Notes: generated by a model from the letters alone, not told the origin. Shown: positions 16,309 through 24,964, counted from the stretch's first letter. The stretch: DNA of 42,959 bases from Bacillota bacterium (GCA_012841065.1 DUVI01000009.1:1-42959), one strand, 5' to 3'. Numbers and translations: made by a program.

Positions 16309-16761
16309 CTAACGCCGGGTTCTCCGGATGCGAATGGAATCAATTGTGTACATTCTCGTCCCGTTGTCGGGTTTTTCCATCTGCAATCTCACATCAGGTG
16401 CATCATCGCCAGAACCTTCATCCGGATTGAAGGTTTCAAGCCCGGAAACTGAAAGGGCTTTCTGGCAATCAGCACATATCCGGCCTTTGGAAAGAGGGGT
16501 CTTGCATATGGCGCAACGGTTGACTTCATCAATTTCTATATCTACTCCGACTAAGTGTCCGCGACGTACAAAATCGGTGACCACTTCTATCGGAATACCT
16601 GTATCCTCGCTCACCTTTTTCGCCGATGCCCTCTTGTGCTCTGACAGGTATTTCTTGATGATCTGAAACTGCTCTTCTTCTTGTTCGAAACACTCAGGGC
16701 AAATCGACGGGCCGGAACTTACGAAAACTCTGCCACATCTTCGACAGTTTTTTATCTGCAA
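16309..16761 (-). CDS. yvyF: Flagellar operon protein YvyF (TIGR03826-like)
   Basis: About 150 residues. Two zinc-ribbon-like Cys pairs flank a helical middle: CRRC and CPEC near the N-terminus (about residues 6-30) and CAIC and CADC later (about 88-106). The middle carries a helix-turn-helix-like DTGIPIEVVTDFVRRG. It is the regular neighbour between comFC and flgM in B. subtilis; its role is unclear, possibly a regulator of flagellar gene expression. TTG 16761 is chosen, with AGGAGGG 9 nt upstream and a family-like MQIKNCRRCG start; TTG 16770 abuts the SD. Confidence 0.88.
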   Translation of the reverse strand: MQIKNCRRCGRVFVSSGPSICPECFEQEEEQFQIIKKYLSEHKRASAKKVSEDTGIPIEVVTDFVRRGHLVGVDIEIDEVNRCAICKTPLSKGRICADCQKALSVSGLETFNPDEGSGDDAPDVRLQMEKPDNGTRMYTIDSIRIRRTRR

Positions 16762-16766
16762 CCGTA

Positions 16767-17501
16767 TCAACCCTCCTCTTGACCACGGGGATACTTCAAA
16801 GTCCGTGCCAGTGTCACGCAGAACACGTCGCTTGCTCCTGCAGATTTCAGGGCTCTTGCCGCCTCATCGAGAGTTGCACATGTGGTTGCCACGTCATCCA
16901 CCACCAGTACCGCAGTGCGGTCAAACTGAACCCCTTGGGCTACCTTCATGGTACCTTTCAAGTTGCGCCACCTGTCCGGGCGGTTCAACCGGGCTTGGGG
17001 CCCTCTTGCTTCCTCTCTTTCCAAAATATCGGCAAGAGGCACACAAATATTAGCCGACACTTCTGCAGCCAGGTCTTTAGCTTGATTATACCCCCGGACG
17101 TTCCGGTTTGAAACCGCCAGGGGCACAGGTACCACGAGTCCTACGTGACTGAAGGGCCTTGCTGTTTGACTGAGCAACCACCCAAGCGGCCTTGATAGCC
17201 ACCTCTCCCCTCTGTACTTCATCCGCCGGATGGCAGACATCAACCGGCCCTTATATGTACCTGCAGAACGCTGCATATCGAAATAGCGCATATTGAGGCG
17301 GCACTCGTGACACAACTGCAAAGGCGGACGCAGGGGTATGCCGCACACTTCGCATACCCAAGCCATCTGTCGCGCAATCTCGCCGGTGCAATTGCTGCAT
17401 ATGCCCGTTCCGGTGAAATCGGGTGCGTTGCACAGGCAGCAATATGTCGGCTCCCCGTAAACAAAACGTGATATCCTGTCAAGTATCCGGAGCCAGGCCA
17501 T
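16767..17501 (-). CDS. comFC: ComFC-family phosphoribosyltransferase-like protein
   Basis: 244 residues. The N-terminus has a four-Cys zinc ribbon (CCLC, CSNC) and a second pair (CEVC, CHEC) within residues 21-68. The C-terminal half is a phosphoribosyltransferase-type domain with VPVPLAVSNRNVRGYNQA and the PRPP-loop segment VLVVDDVATTCATL (about 197-210), where most relatives have TTGAT instead of TTCAT. ComFC helps single-stranded DNA uptake in natural competence. ATG 17501 has AAAGGAG 7 nt upstream. The stop lies just before yvyF, so comFC leads the flagellar operon as in B. subtilis, though comFA is not adjacent. Confidence 0.92.
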   Translation of the reverse strand: MAWLRILDRISRFVYGEPTYCCLCNAPDFTGTGICSNCTGEIARQMAWVCEVCGIPLRPPLQLCHECRLNMRYFDMQRSAGTYKGRLMSAIRRMKYRGERWLSRPLGWLLSQTARPFSHVGLVVPVPLAVSNRNVRGYNQAKDLAAEVSANICVPLADILEREEARGPQARLNRPDRWRNLKGTMKVAQGVQFDRTAVLVVDDVATTCATLDEAARALKSAGASDVFCVTLARTLKYPRGQEEG

Positions 17502-17536
17502 GAAACACTCCTTTGAACCTAAGCAAGCTGCCGGTT

Positions 17537-17881
17537 CTAATCTTTCAGCCTACGCCTTGGTCTGAGCACCAAATCAGCGGTTCCTGAGAGATGGGGAACC
17601 ACAACCCTTTCACAGATGAGTTTCCTCACCACTACAGCGCATTCGTCGTTACAGCCACGACGGACGTCAACGGCAATTTGAGGCTCAATACCGGCCACTT
17701 GCCACTCAAACTTCACCCATCGCACCATGGGCTCAATAACTTCTTGGAGATATACACAATCGTCCACGGATATCATTATTCTTAACGGATTAAAGCTGCG
17801 TTTCAGCGAGACACCTTCGACTATTTCCAGGATACACCAAAAGGAGATGGATAACAAGAGCAGTTTGTTGACGGTGGCCAA
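17537..17881 (-). CDS. Small protein of unknown function downstream of metK
   Basis: About 114 residues from TTG 17881. The first 20 or so residues form a hydrophobic helix (VNKLLLLSISFWCILEIV), then a soluble part with SVDDCVYLQEV, two more Cys in RRGCNDECAVVV and a basic end (RPRRRL). I do not recognise the family. The TTG has GGGGGAAG 5 nt upstream, but that SD lies in one arm of a 9-bp inverted repeat (17886-17921), so translation could be masked. A GTG at 17911 would start inside the hairpin loop without SD. A soluble version starting at ATG in the LRIMISVDD segment is another option. Its reality is moderately supported by filling the metK-comFC gap in the same strand. Confidence 0.5.
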   Translation of the reverse strand: MATVNKLLLLSISFWCILEIVEGVSLKRSFNPLRIMISVDDCVYLQEVIEPMVRWVKFEWQVAGIEPQIAVDVRRGCNDECAVVVRKLICERVVVPHLSGTADLVLRPRRRLKD

Positions 17882-17885
17882 AGCA

Positions 17886-17921
17886 ACTTCCCCCTGGAGC
17901 AATATATGCACCGGGGGAAGT
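17886..17921 (-). promoter_or_regulatory. 9-bp inverted repeat after metK
   Basis: ACTTCCCCC (17886-17894) and GGGGGAAGT (17913-17921) are perfect inverted repeats with an 18-nt loop, 10 nt past the metK stop. No T run follows on the minus strand, so it is a poor Rho-independent terminator; the distal arm provides the SD of the next gene. Confidence 0.55.
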
Positions 17922-17930
17922 ACATGGCAG

Positions 17931-19118
17931 TTAGATGTGTTTCAGGATGTCGTCCTTTAGGTCCAGCTGTTCCCAAGGAAGATCAAGGTCTTCTCTTCCA
18001 AAGTGGCCGTAAACTGATACCTGAGAATATATGGGTCTTCTCAGGTCAAACCGTTCAATAATCGCTCCCGGCCTGAAATCGAAGGTTTTTTTCACAACCT
18101 CCAGGATAGCCTCATCGGGCACTTGTGATGTGCCTTTAGTGTCAACGGTGATTGAAACAGGTTGCGCCACTCCTATTACATACGCCACTTGTACCTCGCA
18201 TTCACGAGCTAAACCTGCAGCCACAATATTCTTAGCTACATAACGGGCGGCATAACAACCTGAGCGATCAACCTTGGTGGGATCTTTGCCTGAAAAGCTC
18301 CCGCCCCCGTGCCTGGCAAACCCTCCGTATGTATCAACGATGATCTTGCGCCCTGAAAGCCCGCTGTCACCTTGAGGGCCTCCTACCACAAATCTTCCGG
18401 TAGCGTTGACCAGTATGCGTGTGTCGTCATCCATGAGAGACGCCGGAATGGTTTGCTTTACTACATGCTCAATAACGTCCTCGCGTATCTTGGAAAGTGG
18501 CACGTCGCTCGCATGTTGTGCAGAAACCACCACAGTGTGAACCCTTACAGGCTCCCCGTCACGATATTCGATAGTAACCTGGGTTTTCCCGTCCGGCCTG
18601 AGGTACGGCAGAATCTTGTTGTGCCTCACGTGGGACAGCCGTCTGGCGAGGCGATGTGCCAGGTGAATGGAAACAGGCATGTAAACATCGGTTTCATCAC
18701 AGGCATAGCCAAACATCAGGCCTTGATCCCCGGCACCCAACGTCTCAGGCATTTCACCCAACTTGGATTCAAGGGAGCGATCCACGCCTAGGGCGATATC
18801 GGGCGACTGGTCTTCGATTGCAGTGAGTACGGCGCACGTGTCGGCATCAAAACCGAATTTCGCCCGGGTATAACCTATACGACGTAAGGTTTCCCTCACT
18901 ATATGGGGCATTTCCACGTAGCACTCGGTGGATATCTCGCCTGCCACCAGTACAAACCCGGTCTTTACAAGACATTCACAGGCAACCCGTGCCATCTTGT
19001 CCTTCTCCAGGATAGCATCAAGGATGGCATCGACGATTTGATCGGCGACTTTGTCTGGGTGGCCCTCAGTCACGGATTCTGAAGTAAAGAGCTGTCTTCC
19101 TCTGCCCATAGTTGGCAT
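17931..19118 (-). CDS. metK: S-adenosylmethionine synthetase
   Basis: 395 residues. It makes S-adenosylmethionine from methionine and ATP. Signature motifs: [10 protein letters not shown] near the start (ATP and Mg binding), [15 protein letters not shown] in the middle (residues about 116-130), and [16 protein letters not shown] in the C-terminal part. ATG 19118 is chosen because GGAGGTGG ends 8 nt upstream; GTG 19130 falls inside that SD. It stands between fabZ and the small unknown gene, and joins two flagellar gene segments. Only 92 bp separate it from fabZ, with no SAM riboswitch visible. Confidence 0.97.
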   Translation of the reverse strand: MPTMGRGRQLFTSESVTEGHPDKVADQIVDAILDAILEKDKMARVACECLVKTGFVLVAGEISTECYVEMPHIVRETLRRIGYTRAKFGFDADTCAVLTAIEDQSPDIALGVDRSLESKLGEMPETLGAGDQGLMFGYACDETDVYMPVSIHLAHRLARRLSHVRHNKILPYLRPDGKTQVTIEYRDGEPVRVHTVVVSAQHASDVPLSKIREDVIEHVVKQTIPASLMDDDTRILVNATGRFVVGGPQGDSGLSGRKIIVDTYGGFARHGGGSFSGKDPTKVDRSGCYAARYVAKNIVAAGLARECEVQVAYVIGVAQPVSITVDTKGTSQVPDEAILEVVKKTFDFRPGAIIERFDLRRPIYSQVSVYGHFGREDLDLPWEQLDLKDDILKHI

Positions 19119-19210
19119 AGCCAGGCCCACCTCCAGGAGGAAGTAATATCAAATCTAACCAGGCCCTTAGGCTGGAGTCTAAAACATCTTAGCATCCAGT
19201 CAAATTATAG

Positions 19211-19669
19211 TCAAACGCCCAGGGCGAAGATAAGCCCGGCGGCAGCTACCTCCTGGCCGTCTACAAAAGCCCTACCCCGCGCCCTACACAGATTCAGGCG
19301 CATAGATCGGATTTCCATCTCAGCGCGCAAGGTGTCTCCGGGCCTCACAGGCTTCTTGAACCGGGCATTTTCGATACCCGCCAGATAAGCTAGCTGCCCG
19401 CTGCGGCCGGGTTCGGAAAGCACTGCTAAAGCAGCGGTCTGTGCCATAATCTCCAAGGTGATGACACCGGGGAGGACAGGTTCCTGGGGAAAATGGCCCT
19501 CAAAAAACACGTGGTCTTGGGGCACATCATATTCAGCTACAGCCAGTTGGCCGCGCTGTATCGAGATTATGCGGGATACAAATAAGAAAGGCGGCCTGTG
19601 AGGAAGGATATCTGTAATCCGACGAAGGCCTTCACAGGTATTATCCCTGGAGCCGGGGTTCTTGTCCAT
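19211..19669 (-). CDS. fabZ: (3R)-hydroxyacyl-ACP dehydratase FabZ
   Basis: About 152 residues, a hot-dog fold enzyme that dehydrates beta-hydroxyacyl-ACP in fatty-acid elongation. Motifs: ILPHRPPFLFV, then GHFPQEPVLPGVITLEIMAQ, carrying the catalytic His and Glu. ATG 19669 is preferred, with CAGGAG 9 nt upstream; upstream starts overlap the SD. The 5' end overlaps the flgJ-like gene by 29 nt, so the two are translationally coupled. fabZ (ywpB) also follows flhO-flhP in B. subtilis. Confidence 0.95.
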   Translation of the reverse strand: MDKNPGSRDNTCEGLRRITDILPHRPPFLFVSRIISIQRGQLAVAEYDVPQDHVFFEGHFPQEPVLPGVITLEIMAQTAALAVLSEPGRSGQLAYLAGIENARFKKPVRPGDTLRAEMEIRSMRLNLCRARGRAFVDGQEVAAAGLIFALGV

Positions 19670-19958
19670 CGGCATCATCTCCTGACAAATCACTGGGAGA
19701 TGATTTCGACAGCTGGTCGTAAAGCACCTTCGCCAGCCCTATGCCTCCTCCTTGCGCCCAGACCTTTCCCATGGATTGGGAAAGCAACACGTCCCACGGG
19801 CCAAGATCCATGCCGGCATTCTTGGCCATGTTACGCCACAGAGTTGTAAGAAACACCGACTCAAATTCACGGCAGGCTTCAGCCAGTTTTGCGTCTGGCT
19901 TTGTACTCTGTGTGCTAGTGAAACCGCTGTAAGACATGATGCTTAGATTGTTGCCCAT
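19641..19958 (-). CDS. flgJ: FlgJ-type rod-binding protein (no peptidase domain)
   Basis: 105 residues with just the rod-binding domain: ACREFESVFLTTLWRNM in the centre, then a GGIGLAKVLYDQL helix at the end. Gram-negative FlgJ has an extra muramidase domain; single-domain versions are common in Bacillota. It caps rod growth at the wall. ATG 19958 has GAGAGGGA about 9 nt upstream. It lies between flhP and fabZ and overlaps the latter. Confidence 0.85.
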   Translation of the reverse strand: MGNNLSIMSYSGFTSTQSTKPDAKLAEACREFESVFLTTLWRNMAKNAGMDLGPWDVLLSQSMGKVWAQGGGIGLAKVLYDQLSKSSPSDLSGDDADGQEPRLQG

Positions 19959-19978
19959 GCTCTATTTCCCTCTCCCGC

Positions 19979-20740
19979 TTAGCGTCTTATGTTGTTGGCG
20001 ATCGCCCACATCTGATCGGCAGTCTCTACCGACTTTGAATTAAGTTCAAACGCTCTTTGGGCAACTATGAGGTTCACCATCTCAGACACGATTTCAACGT
20101 TAGATTTCTCGATGTAGCCTGACAGAACCGAGCCTGCGCCCTCTTCCCCCGGCTCCACCTGGATACCTTCTCCTGACTGGGGGGTTTCTCTGTAAAGGTT
20201 AGAACCTATGGCATGCAAACCTGAAGGGTTAGGGAACACAGTAAGCACGATTTGTCCAAAGTCTTCGAAAGAACCATCTATTTTTCCCCAGATAACCCCA
20301 TTCTCATCTATGCTTAATTCCTCTGCATTTCTCGGAACCGGCTGTGCGTTTCGCAGCCTGACATAATGTCCTGTGGCAGTCACCAACCTGCCCTGGCCGT
20401 CCAACCTGAACGAGCCATCCCGGGTGTAATAATCGTTGCCGTCCGGGCCTATTATTGTGAAGAACCCTTCTCCTTGGATCGCCACAAATAAGGGCTCATC
20501 GCACCTCTCAATGGTGCCTTGCTGGAAGTCCCTGTAAGTACCTGCTACACGCGCCCCGCTTCCCACAGAAGCTGTGCTGTTCCTGCCAACCATGATGTTT
20601 TGGTAGTAGAGATCCTGAAAGTCCACCCGTTGTCGCTTAAAGCCGGCGGTATTCACATTTGCAAGGTTGTTGGAAATGTTATCTATGTTAAACTGCTGGG
20701 CTGTCATACCTGTGGCCCCGGACCACAAAGCTCTAATCAT
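19979..20740 (-). CDS. flhP: Flagellar basal-body rod protein (FlhP/FlgG type)
   Basis: 253 residues. The N-terminal rod motif (NISNNLANVNTAGFKRQRV) and C-terminal helix (SEMVNLIVAQRAFELNSK) are typical of the FlgG/FlgF/FlhP family of distal rod proteins; a central region with EGFFTIIGPDGNDYYTRDG is the common FlgG core. It follows a paralogue (20813-21550), like flhO-flhP in B. subtilis. ATG 20740 has AAGGGGG upstream. Whether it is strictly the FlgG or FlgF equivalent cannot be told from sequence reading alone. Confidence 0.92.
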   Translation of the reverse strand: MIRALWSGATGMTAQQFNIDNISNNLANVNTAGFKRQRVDFQDLYYQNIMVGRNSTASVGSGARVAGTYRDFQQGTIERCDEPLFVAIQGEGFFTIIGPDGNDYYTRDGSFRLDGQGRLVTATGHYVRLRNAQPVPRNAEELSIDENGVIWGKIDGSFEDFGQIVLTVFPNPSGLHAIGSNLYRETPQSGEGIQVEPGEEGAGSVLSGYIEKSNVEIVSEMVNLIVAQRAFELNSKSVETADQMWAIANNIRR

Positions 20741-20812
20741 CTGACGCTACCCCCTTCACGTTCTAAACACGCTTATCGCCGGCACAAGCTCCAGGGCTAC
20801 CCTGGATCAAAA

Positions 20813-21550
20813 CTACACCCTTCCTACCCGGTTCACAGCTTGCTCCAATGTCTCATCGTGGGAACGAAGCGCTCTCTGGGCGGCTTCATAAACCCTCATA
20901 GAAGAGATAAGCGCTACCATTTCTGACACAGGGTCGACCGTGGATTTTTCAAGCACCCCAACTAACACCCTGGGTGACTCAATGGAAATGGCGTTGCCCC
21001 CGGCTAGCCTGAACAGGCTGTTGCCTTCTTTTTGCAGCTCATAGTCGCCTGAAAATGAGAAAACAGATAATTTGTCCACTATTTCACCGTCTGCGAGTAC
21101 GCTCCCATCGTCTGAAATGCTGTATGCCTTGCCGGCCTCAAGGGCAATTACACCGTTTGTACCCAGTACCCTATACCCGCCTACAGCCAGGTAGCCATCT
21201 TCATCCCTTAGGTTTCCCATACGCGTGTACCTGGTGCCTGCCGGCGTCTCAACGGCCAAATAAGTGCCCTGGGGCAAAGCAATGTCTAAGGACCTTCCTG
21301 TGGTTTCAAGCGCCCCTATATTGTCCATTGTGGAAATGTCGTGAAGTACCGTTCCGCTTGAAAATCCTCCGATAGCTGTTTGAGTCAGTTGATCAAACCT
21401 GTACATCAAGACATCGTGGAAACTCTGGAACACCACTTTGTCTTTTTGATATGCTACAGTGTCAACGTTGGCCAGGTTGTTAGCTATCACTTCTTGATTC
21501 AGCACCTGGGCCCTCATTGCCGTAGCCGCAGACAGAATGCCTCTGATCAA
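20813..21550 (-). CDS. flhO: Flagellar basal-body rod protein (FlhO/FlgF type)
   Basis: About 245 residues. Same architecture as its neighbour: N-terminal NQEVIANNLANVDTVAYQKD and C-terminal SEMVALISSMRVYEAAQRAL; the centre is shorter and divergent. TTG 21550 is chosen, because AAGGGGG lies 8 nt upstream and the product then begins MIRGILSAATAM, the family's normal start; ATG 21571 would place the SD inside the gene. It stands between mbl and flhP as in B. subtilis. Confidence 0.9.
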   Translation of the reverse strand: MIRGILSAATAMRAQVLNQEVIANNLANVDTVAYQKDKVVFQSFHDVLMYRFDQLTQTAIGGFSSGTVLHDISTMDNIGALETTGRSLDIALPQGTYLAVETPAGTRYTRMGNLRDEDGYLAVGGYRVLGTNGVIALEAGKAYSISDDGSVLADGEIVDKLSVFSFSGDYELQKEGNSLFRLAGGNAISIESPRVLVGVLEKSTVDPVSEMVALISSMRVYEAAQRALRSHDETLEQAVNRVGRV

Positions 21551-21632
21551 GTGAAATTCCCCCTTGAACATTTATCGGTCAAGAAGGCAAACGTATTAGA
21601 CACTTCGGAGAAAAAAGCCGGACAAAAGGAGG

Positions 21633-22649
21633 TTATCCGGTGAGGATTTCAATATGCTCCCTGTAGAGGTTGAAATTATCGAGAGCTACCATGGTACCCC
21701 TTGCAACGCATGAGATGGGGTCTTCCGCCACGTGCACAGGTAGCCCGGTTTCGTCCCGGATCAGTTGCGTTATGCCCTTGAGAAGGGCGCCTCCGCCTGT
21801 AAGCACGATACCCTTGTCGATAATATCGCCTAAGAGCTCAGGAGGGGTACGATCCAGGACTTGCCGGATGGCGTGGGTGATGAGCTCAAGGGATTCCCTC
21901 AAAGCGGCCCTTATGTCTGCAGAGCTTACAGACACGCTCCTGGGAAGCCCGGTGATCGCATCCCTCCCCCTGACTTCATACCTGGTCTCTTCATTAGCTT
22001 CAGGGTGGGCCGAACCGACGGCTATTTTCACTTGCTCTGCAGTAGATTCGCCGATGTAGAGGGTATATTCCCTCCGCATATACCTCATAATCGCATCGTC
22101 GAACGCATTGCCGCCCACGCGGGTAGAGGTGCCTGTGACTATCCCGTTCAGGGAAAGCACGGCTATGTCAGTGGTGCCCCCTCCAATGTCGACTATCATA
22201 TGGCCTTTGGGAGCCGTGATGTCTATGCCCGCGCCCAGGGCAGCGGCGAGAGGCTCTTCAATCAAATACACCCGCCTGCCTCCTGCTGCCAAACCTGCAT
22301 GGAGCACTGCCCTTCGTTCAACTGAAGTGACTGCAGCAGGTACGCACAAGAGAAGTGTGGGTTTACACACCAGGGTTGAACCTAGGCTCCTGCGCAAAAA
22401 ATGCCTGAGCATTATCTCAGTGACCTCGATATCATTGATGACGCCTTCCACAAGAGGGCTTACAGTCACAATGCTTCCAGGCGTCCTGCCGACCATCCTC
22501 CTAGCCTCTGCACCTACTGCCAGAACCTCCTTGGTTTCGACATGCCTGGCGATTACCGAAGGCTCCCTTAAGACAATGCCTTTGCCCGATACGAACACTA
22601 ATACGGAGCAAGTTCCGAGGTCAATCCCCACTTTCCTGCCACTTATCAC
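21633..22649 (-). CDS. mbl: MreB-family actin-like protein (Mbl)
   Basis: 338 residues, actin-like ATPase guiding lateral wall synthesis. Phosphate-binding motifs are visible: VGIDLGTCSVLVFV near the start and VDIGGGTTDIAVLSL about residue 154, then the adenosine motif GIVLTGGGALLKGI. The N-terminal DLGTCSVLV replaces the commoner DLGTANTLV. GTG 22649 has GGGGTGG upstream. The place after spoIIID, before flhO, identifies it with Mbl rather than MreB proper (the latter sits with mreCD). Confidence 0.93.
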   Translation of the reverse strand: MISGRKVGIDLGTCSVLVFVSGKGIVLREPSVIARHVETKEVLAVGAEARRMVGRTPGSIVTVSPLVEGVINDIEVTEIMLRHFLRRSLGSTLVCKPTLLLCVPAAVTSVERRAVLHAGLAAGGRRVYLIEEPLAAALGAGIDITAPKGHMIVDIGGGTTDIAVLSLNGIVTGTSTRVGGNAFDDAIMRYMRREYTLYIGESTAEQVKIAVGSAHPEANEETRYEVRGRDAITGLPRSVSVSSADIRAALRESLELITHAIRQVLDRTPPELLGDIIDKGIVLTGGGALLKGITQLIRDETGLPVHVAEDPISCVARGTMVALDNFNLYREHIEILTG

Positions 22650-22752
22650 AATAAGCCACCCCGACTATATTACTAACCAGTTAGTTCTACGAATGGTGCT
22701 AAGATCCTTCTAAAAGCGGCAAATTCGGCCAGTGAGTCGCAGCAAGTCGGAT

Positions 22753-23004
22753 TCAGGTGGCTTTTTGGTATTTCCTTTTGGTAGCTTCTCCCCCTCTGAT
22801 GTGCCTCTCAGCTTTGTTGACGTCTAATATTTCACGCACAAGTTTTGCCAGCTGTGGGCGTATCTTGGGCAACCGTTCTGTAACATCCTTGTGCACAGTG
22901 CTCTTGGAAACCCCGAAGACGCGGGCAGCTTCACGAACCGTAGAGTGTGTATCCCTGATGTATTCGCCAATCTCGATGGCGCGCTTCCATATCACTTCAT
23001 TCAT
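22753..23004 (-). CDS. spoIIID: Sporulation transcription factor SpoIIID
   Basis: 83 residues. A helix-turn-helix (STVREAARVFGVSKSTVHKD, residues about 21-40) and a basic C-terminal tail match SpoIIID, the mother-cell DNA-binding regulator acting between the SigE and SigK programmes. ATG 23004 has AAGGGGGA upstream. It lies between the SpoIIQ-like gene and mbl, the standard location. Length is in the normal range (80-95). Confidence 0.96.
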   Translation of the reverse strand: MNEVIWKRAIEIGEYIRDTHSTVREAARVFGVSKSTVHKDVTERLPKIRPQLAKLVREILDVNKAERHIRGGEATKRKYQKAT

Positions 23005-23037
23005 ACAAGTGTCCCCCTTAGTGGGATGTTACGGTAA

Positions 23038-23065
23038 TATATATGCAGGTGCGGGGAAATCATGA
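23038..23065 (-). promoter_or_regulatory. spoIIID: Candidate SigE-type promoter of spoIIID
   Basis: On the minus strand TCATGAT (23065-23059) and CATATATA (23045-23038), with 13 bp between, resemble the SigE -35 and -10 (about CATACAHT). The -10 lies 34 nt upstream of the spoIIID ATG. SigE control of spoIIID is known in Bacillus; the match here is partial. Confidence 0.3.
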
Positions 23066-23085
23066 ACCAAGAGCCCGGTCACCAA

Positions 23086-23904
23086 CTAATTGCCGTCGCC
23101 TAGAAACTCCGCGGGGTCCATTGCTTCGCCGTTGCCGAGCAGCTCAAAGTGAAGAACGTCTCCTTCGGTCCTCCCTATGGTTTGCCCTTTGGAGACCTGT
23201 TGCCCCGGGACCAATCCTGAACTGGATACCCCTGCGTAGCGACTCTCATATCTGTCTCCGTGGTCTATTACAATCACCAAGCCAAGGGCCTCGTCTTGGT
23301 AAATCCGCTTGATTACCCCTGTACCGACAGCTTTCACTTCCACCCCTGGTGTGGTTGAGATGGCCACTCCGGGGTAGTAACGCCAATCGCCCAGTTCTTC
23401 TGAATAGAACCAACCGGGTCGCTTTATAATCTGCCCGGAAGTTGGCAGAACCATACCGTCAAGGAGTAAAGGTTCGTGATCTAGGGATGCGATGACTTGG
23501 CTGTCACTTTGAGTTTCCTCAGAAGGCCCGGCTATTTCGGGAGCATCTATTGCTTCAGGTTGTGAACTGGGTTCTGTGAGGGGCTCCCGTTCAAGGCCGG
23601 CCTCACCGCCACCGGGACCCTGCACACCTTCATCGCCTGTCAAGTCTTGCTCTGAAGCGCCTTGCTCTACATGACCGGGCTCTGACGGGATAAAGACACC
23701 CAGGTCAGGGGCGTCGGTGCCCGATGGCGGCGTTCCTTTGAAACTTGTCCGCAACCCAAACAAAATCCCTGCACTGAATAAGATCATGCAGCCCAGGATT
23801 ATCACCAGGCCCTTAACGTTACTCCTGAAACTCCTTGTCCTGAAATATGCACGTACCTGGCAGAACTTGCCGTTTTCCGGCCGCTTACCCTGATCACCCT
23901 GCAT
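23086..23904 (-). CDS. spoIIQ: SpoIIQ-like membrane protein with degenerate M23 (LytM) domain
   Basis: About 272 residues: a basic cytosolic N-terminus, one membrane helix (about residues 32-50), an acidic Gly/Pro/Glu linker, and a C-terminal M23 domain (about 175-270). Zinc ligands are largely lost: the HxxxD site reads YYPGVA and the HxH site reads VLH. So it is probably a structural LytM protein like SpoIIQ of Bacillus, which links forespore and mother-cell membranes with SpoIIIAH. ATG 23904 has GGAGGTGG 4 nt upstream; the ATG at 23949 does not. Position between spoIID and spoIIID matches spoIIQ. A general non-catalytic M23 regulator is the alternative. Confidence 0.78.
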   Translation of the reverse strand: MQGDQGKRPENGKFCQVRAYFRTRSFRSNVKGLVIILGCMILFSAGILFGLRTSFKGTPPSGTDAPDLGVFIPSEPGHVEQGASEQDLTGDEGVQGPGGGEAGLEREPLTEPSSQPEAIDAPEIAGPSEETQSDSQVIASLDHEPLLLDGMVLPTSGQIIKRPGWFYSEELGDWRYYPGVAISTTPGVEVKAVGTGVIKRIYQDEALGLVIVIDHGDRYESRYAGVSSSGLVPGQQVSKGQTIGRTEGDVLHFELLGNGEAMDPAEFLGDGN

Positions 23905-23976
23905 AAGACCACCTCCGGCACTATTATTGACATAATTTGCCGGAAACATTCGTTATGCACGGTCGGTGCGAGTGAT

Positions 23977-24960
23977 TTATTCTTCGAAAATATGCGCCAC
24001 TTGGGTGCCGGGGTAGTAATAAGCCAGGATTTCGAGGAAGTTCAAACCGGCCCTGGCAGCGCCGTCTGCCCCGTATTGACACAGTCCAACACCGTGCCCG
24101 TAGCCGGCAACCTGAAACACAATGTTGTCGCCTTGTACCGACCAGGTAAACTTAGTGGACTTGAGGTTAAGGGCGGACCTGAATTCAAGTCCCCTTACGG
24201 TTTTTCCGTCTACCGAGATCTGTTTCACCCGGCCAGTGGGAGACAAAGAGGTAACGGCGATCACGCCTGTATAAGGAACCCTTGAAGCAGGAACGCTGAT
24301 TCCCAGTTTACCCATGGAATTGGACACTTCCCTGGCAGACAACACAACCTCCGTGGGTTTGTAGTGAGGCGATGAAACGCAGTAGCTGCAGGTTACGCTT
24401 TGCAGGTAGTCAACATCTTTGCCCCATACGTCCCTTGCAGCTTCAGTCTTCCCGCCGCAAGTAGAGTGGTACACCGATTCTGCCGGCAGCCCTTTGTAGG
24501 TCAGAATGAGCCCTTGGGTTTGACTGACCGCCTTTTCTATCTTGGGCCAATTGAGCCACCATCCAATCACTCCCCAGCGCTCTTTAAGCACATGTTCAGG
24601 ATTCCAAGCTTGATCTTTGGCAGGGTTGGATGTGACATCAGCTTTGCCCGGCATAGATGGGGTTCCGCCGAAGATCTGCATCTTCCTCAGGGCGTATGTC
24701 CTGGCGATCACAGCCTGGGCCTTGAGAGCTTCAGGATGAAAAGAAGCAGGCATTTCAGAGGCAACCACGTGCTTGACGTAGTCTTCCAGATCCATGCTGA
24801 TTACCTTGTCTTCAGGCTCGTAATACACATCTATCCTGAGAAACGGGTAACCGGTAACCGGCGAAGGCGATTTAGGTGGTTCGACGCTAACGGTCCCACT
24901 GCTTGAAAGTCCGGCCAGCAAGCCGAAAAGGAACAATAAGAACAAGAAGGCCTTTTTCAT
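23977..24960 (-). CDS. spoIID: Stage II sporulation protein D (lytic transglycosylase)
   Basis: 327 residues. An N-terminal signal anchor (about 3-22) precedes the SpoIID domain. The catalytic Glu lies in VVASEMPASFHPEALKAQA (about residue 70), with a downstream HSTCGGKTE segment and a CSYC pair, metal-binding in the family. SpoIID cuts glycan strands made free by SpoIIP during engulfment. ATG 24960 has CGGAGG 7 nt upstream. That SD lies in a 10-bp inverted repeat (24965-25013). The gene is directly after murA. Confidence 0.95.
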   Translation of the reverse strand: MKKAFLFLLFLFGLLAGLSSSGTVSVEPPKSPSPVTGYPFLRIDVYYEPEDKVISMDLEDYVKHVVASEMPASFHPEALKAQAVIARTYALRKMQIFGGTPSMPGKADVTSNPAKDQAWNPEHVLKERWGVIGWWLNWPKIEKAVSQTQGLILTYKGLPAESVYHSTCGGKTEAARDVWGKDVDYLQSVTCSYCVSSPHYKPTEVVLSAREVSNSMGKLGISVPASRVPYTGVIAVTSLSPTGRVKQISVDGKTVRGLEFRSALNLKSTKFTWSVQGDNIVFQVAGYGHGVGLCQYGADGAARAGLNFLEILAYYYPGTQVAHIFEE

Positions 24961-24964
24961 ATTG

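Noticed and set aside
19119-19210. SAM riboswitch upstream of metK
   Set aside because: The gap is only 92 bp and shows neither the kink-turn nor the four-way junction signature.
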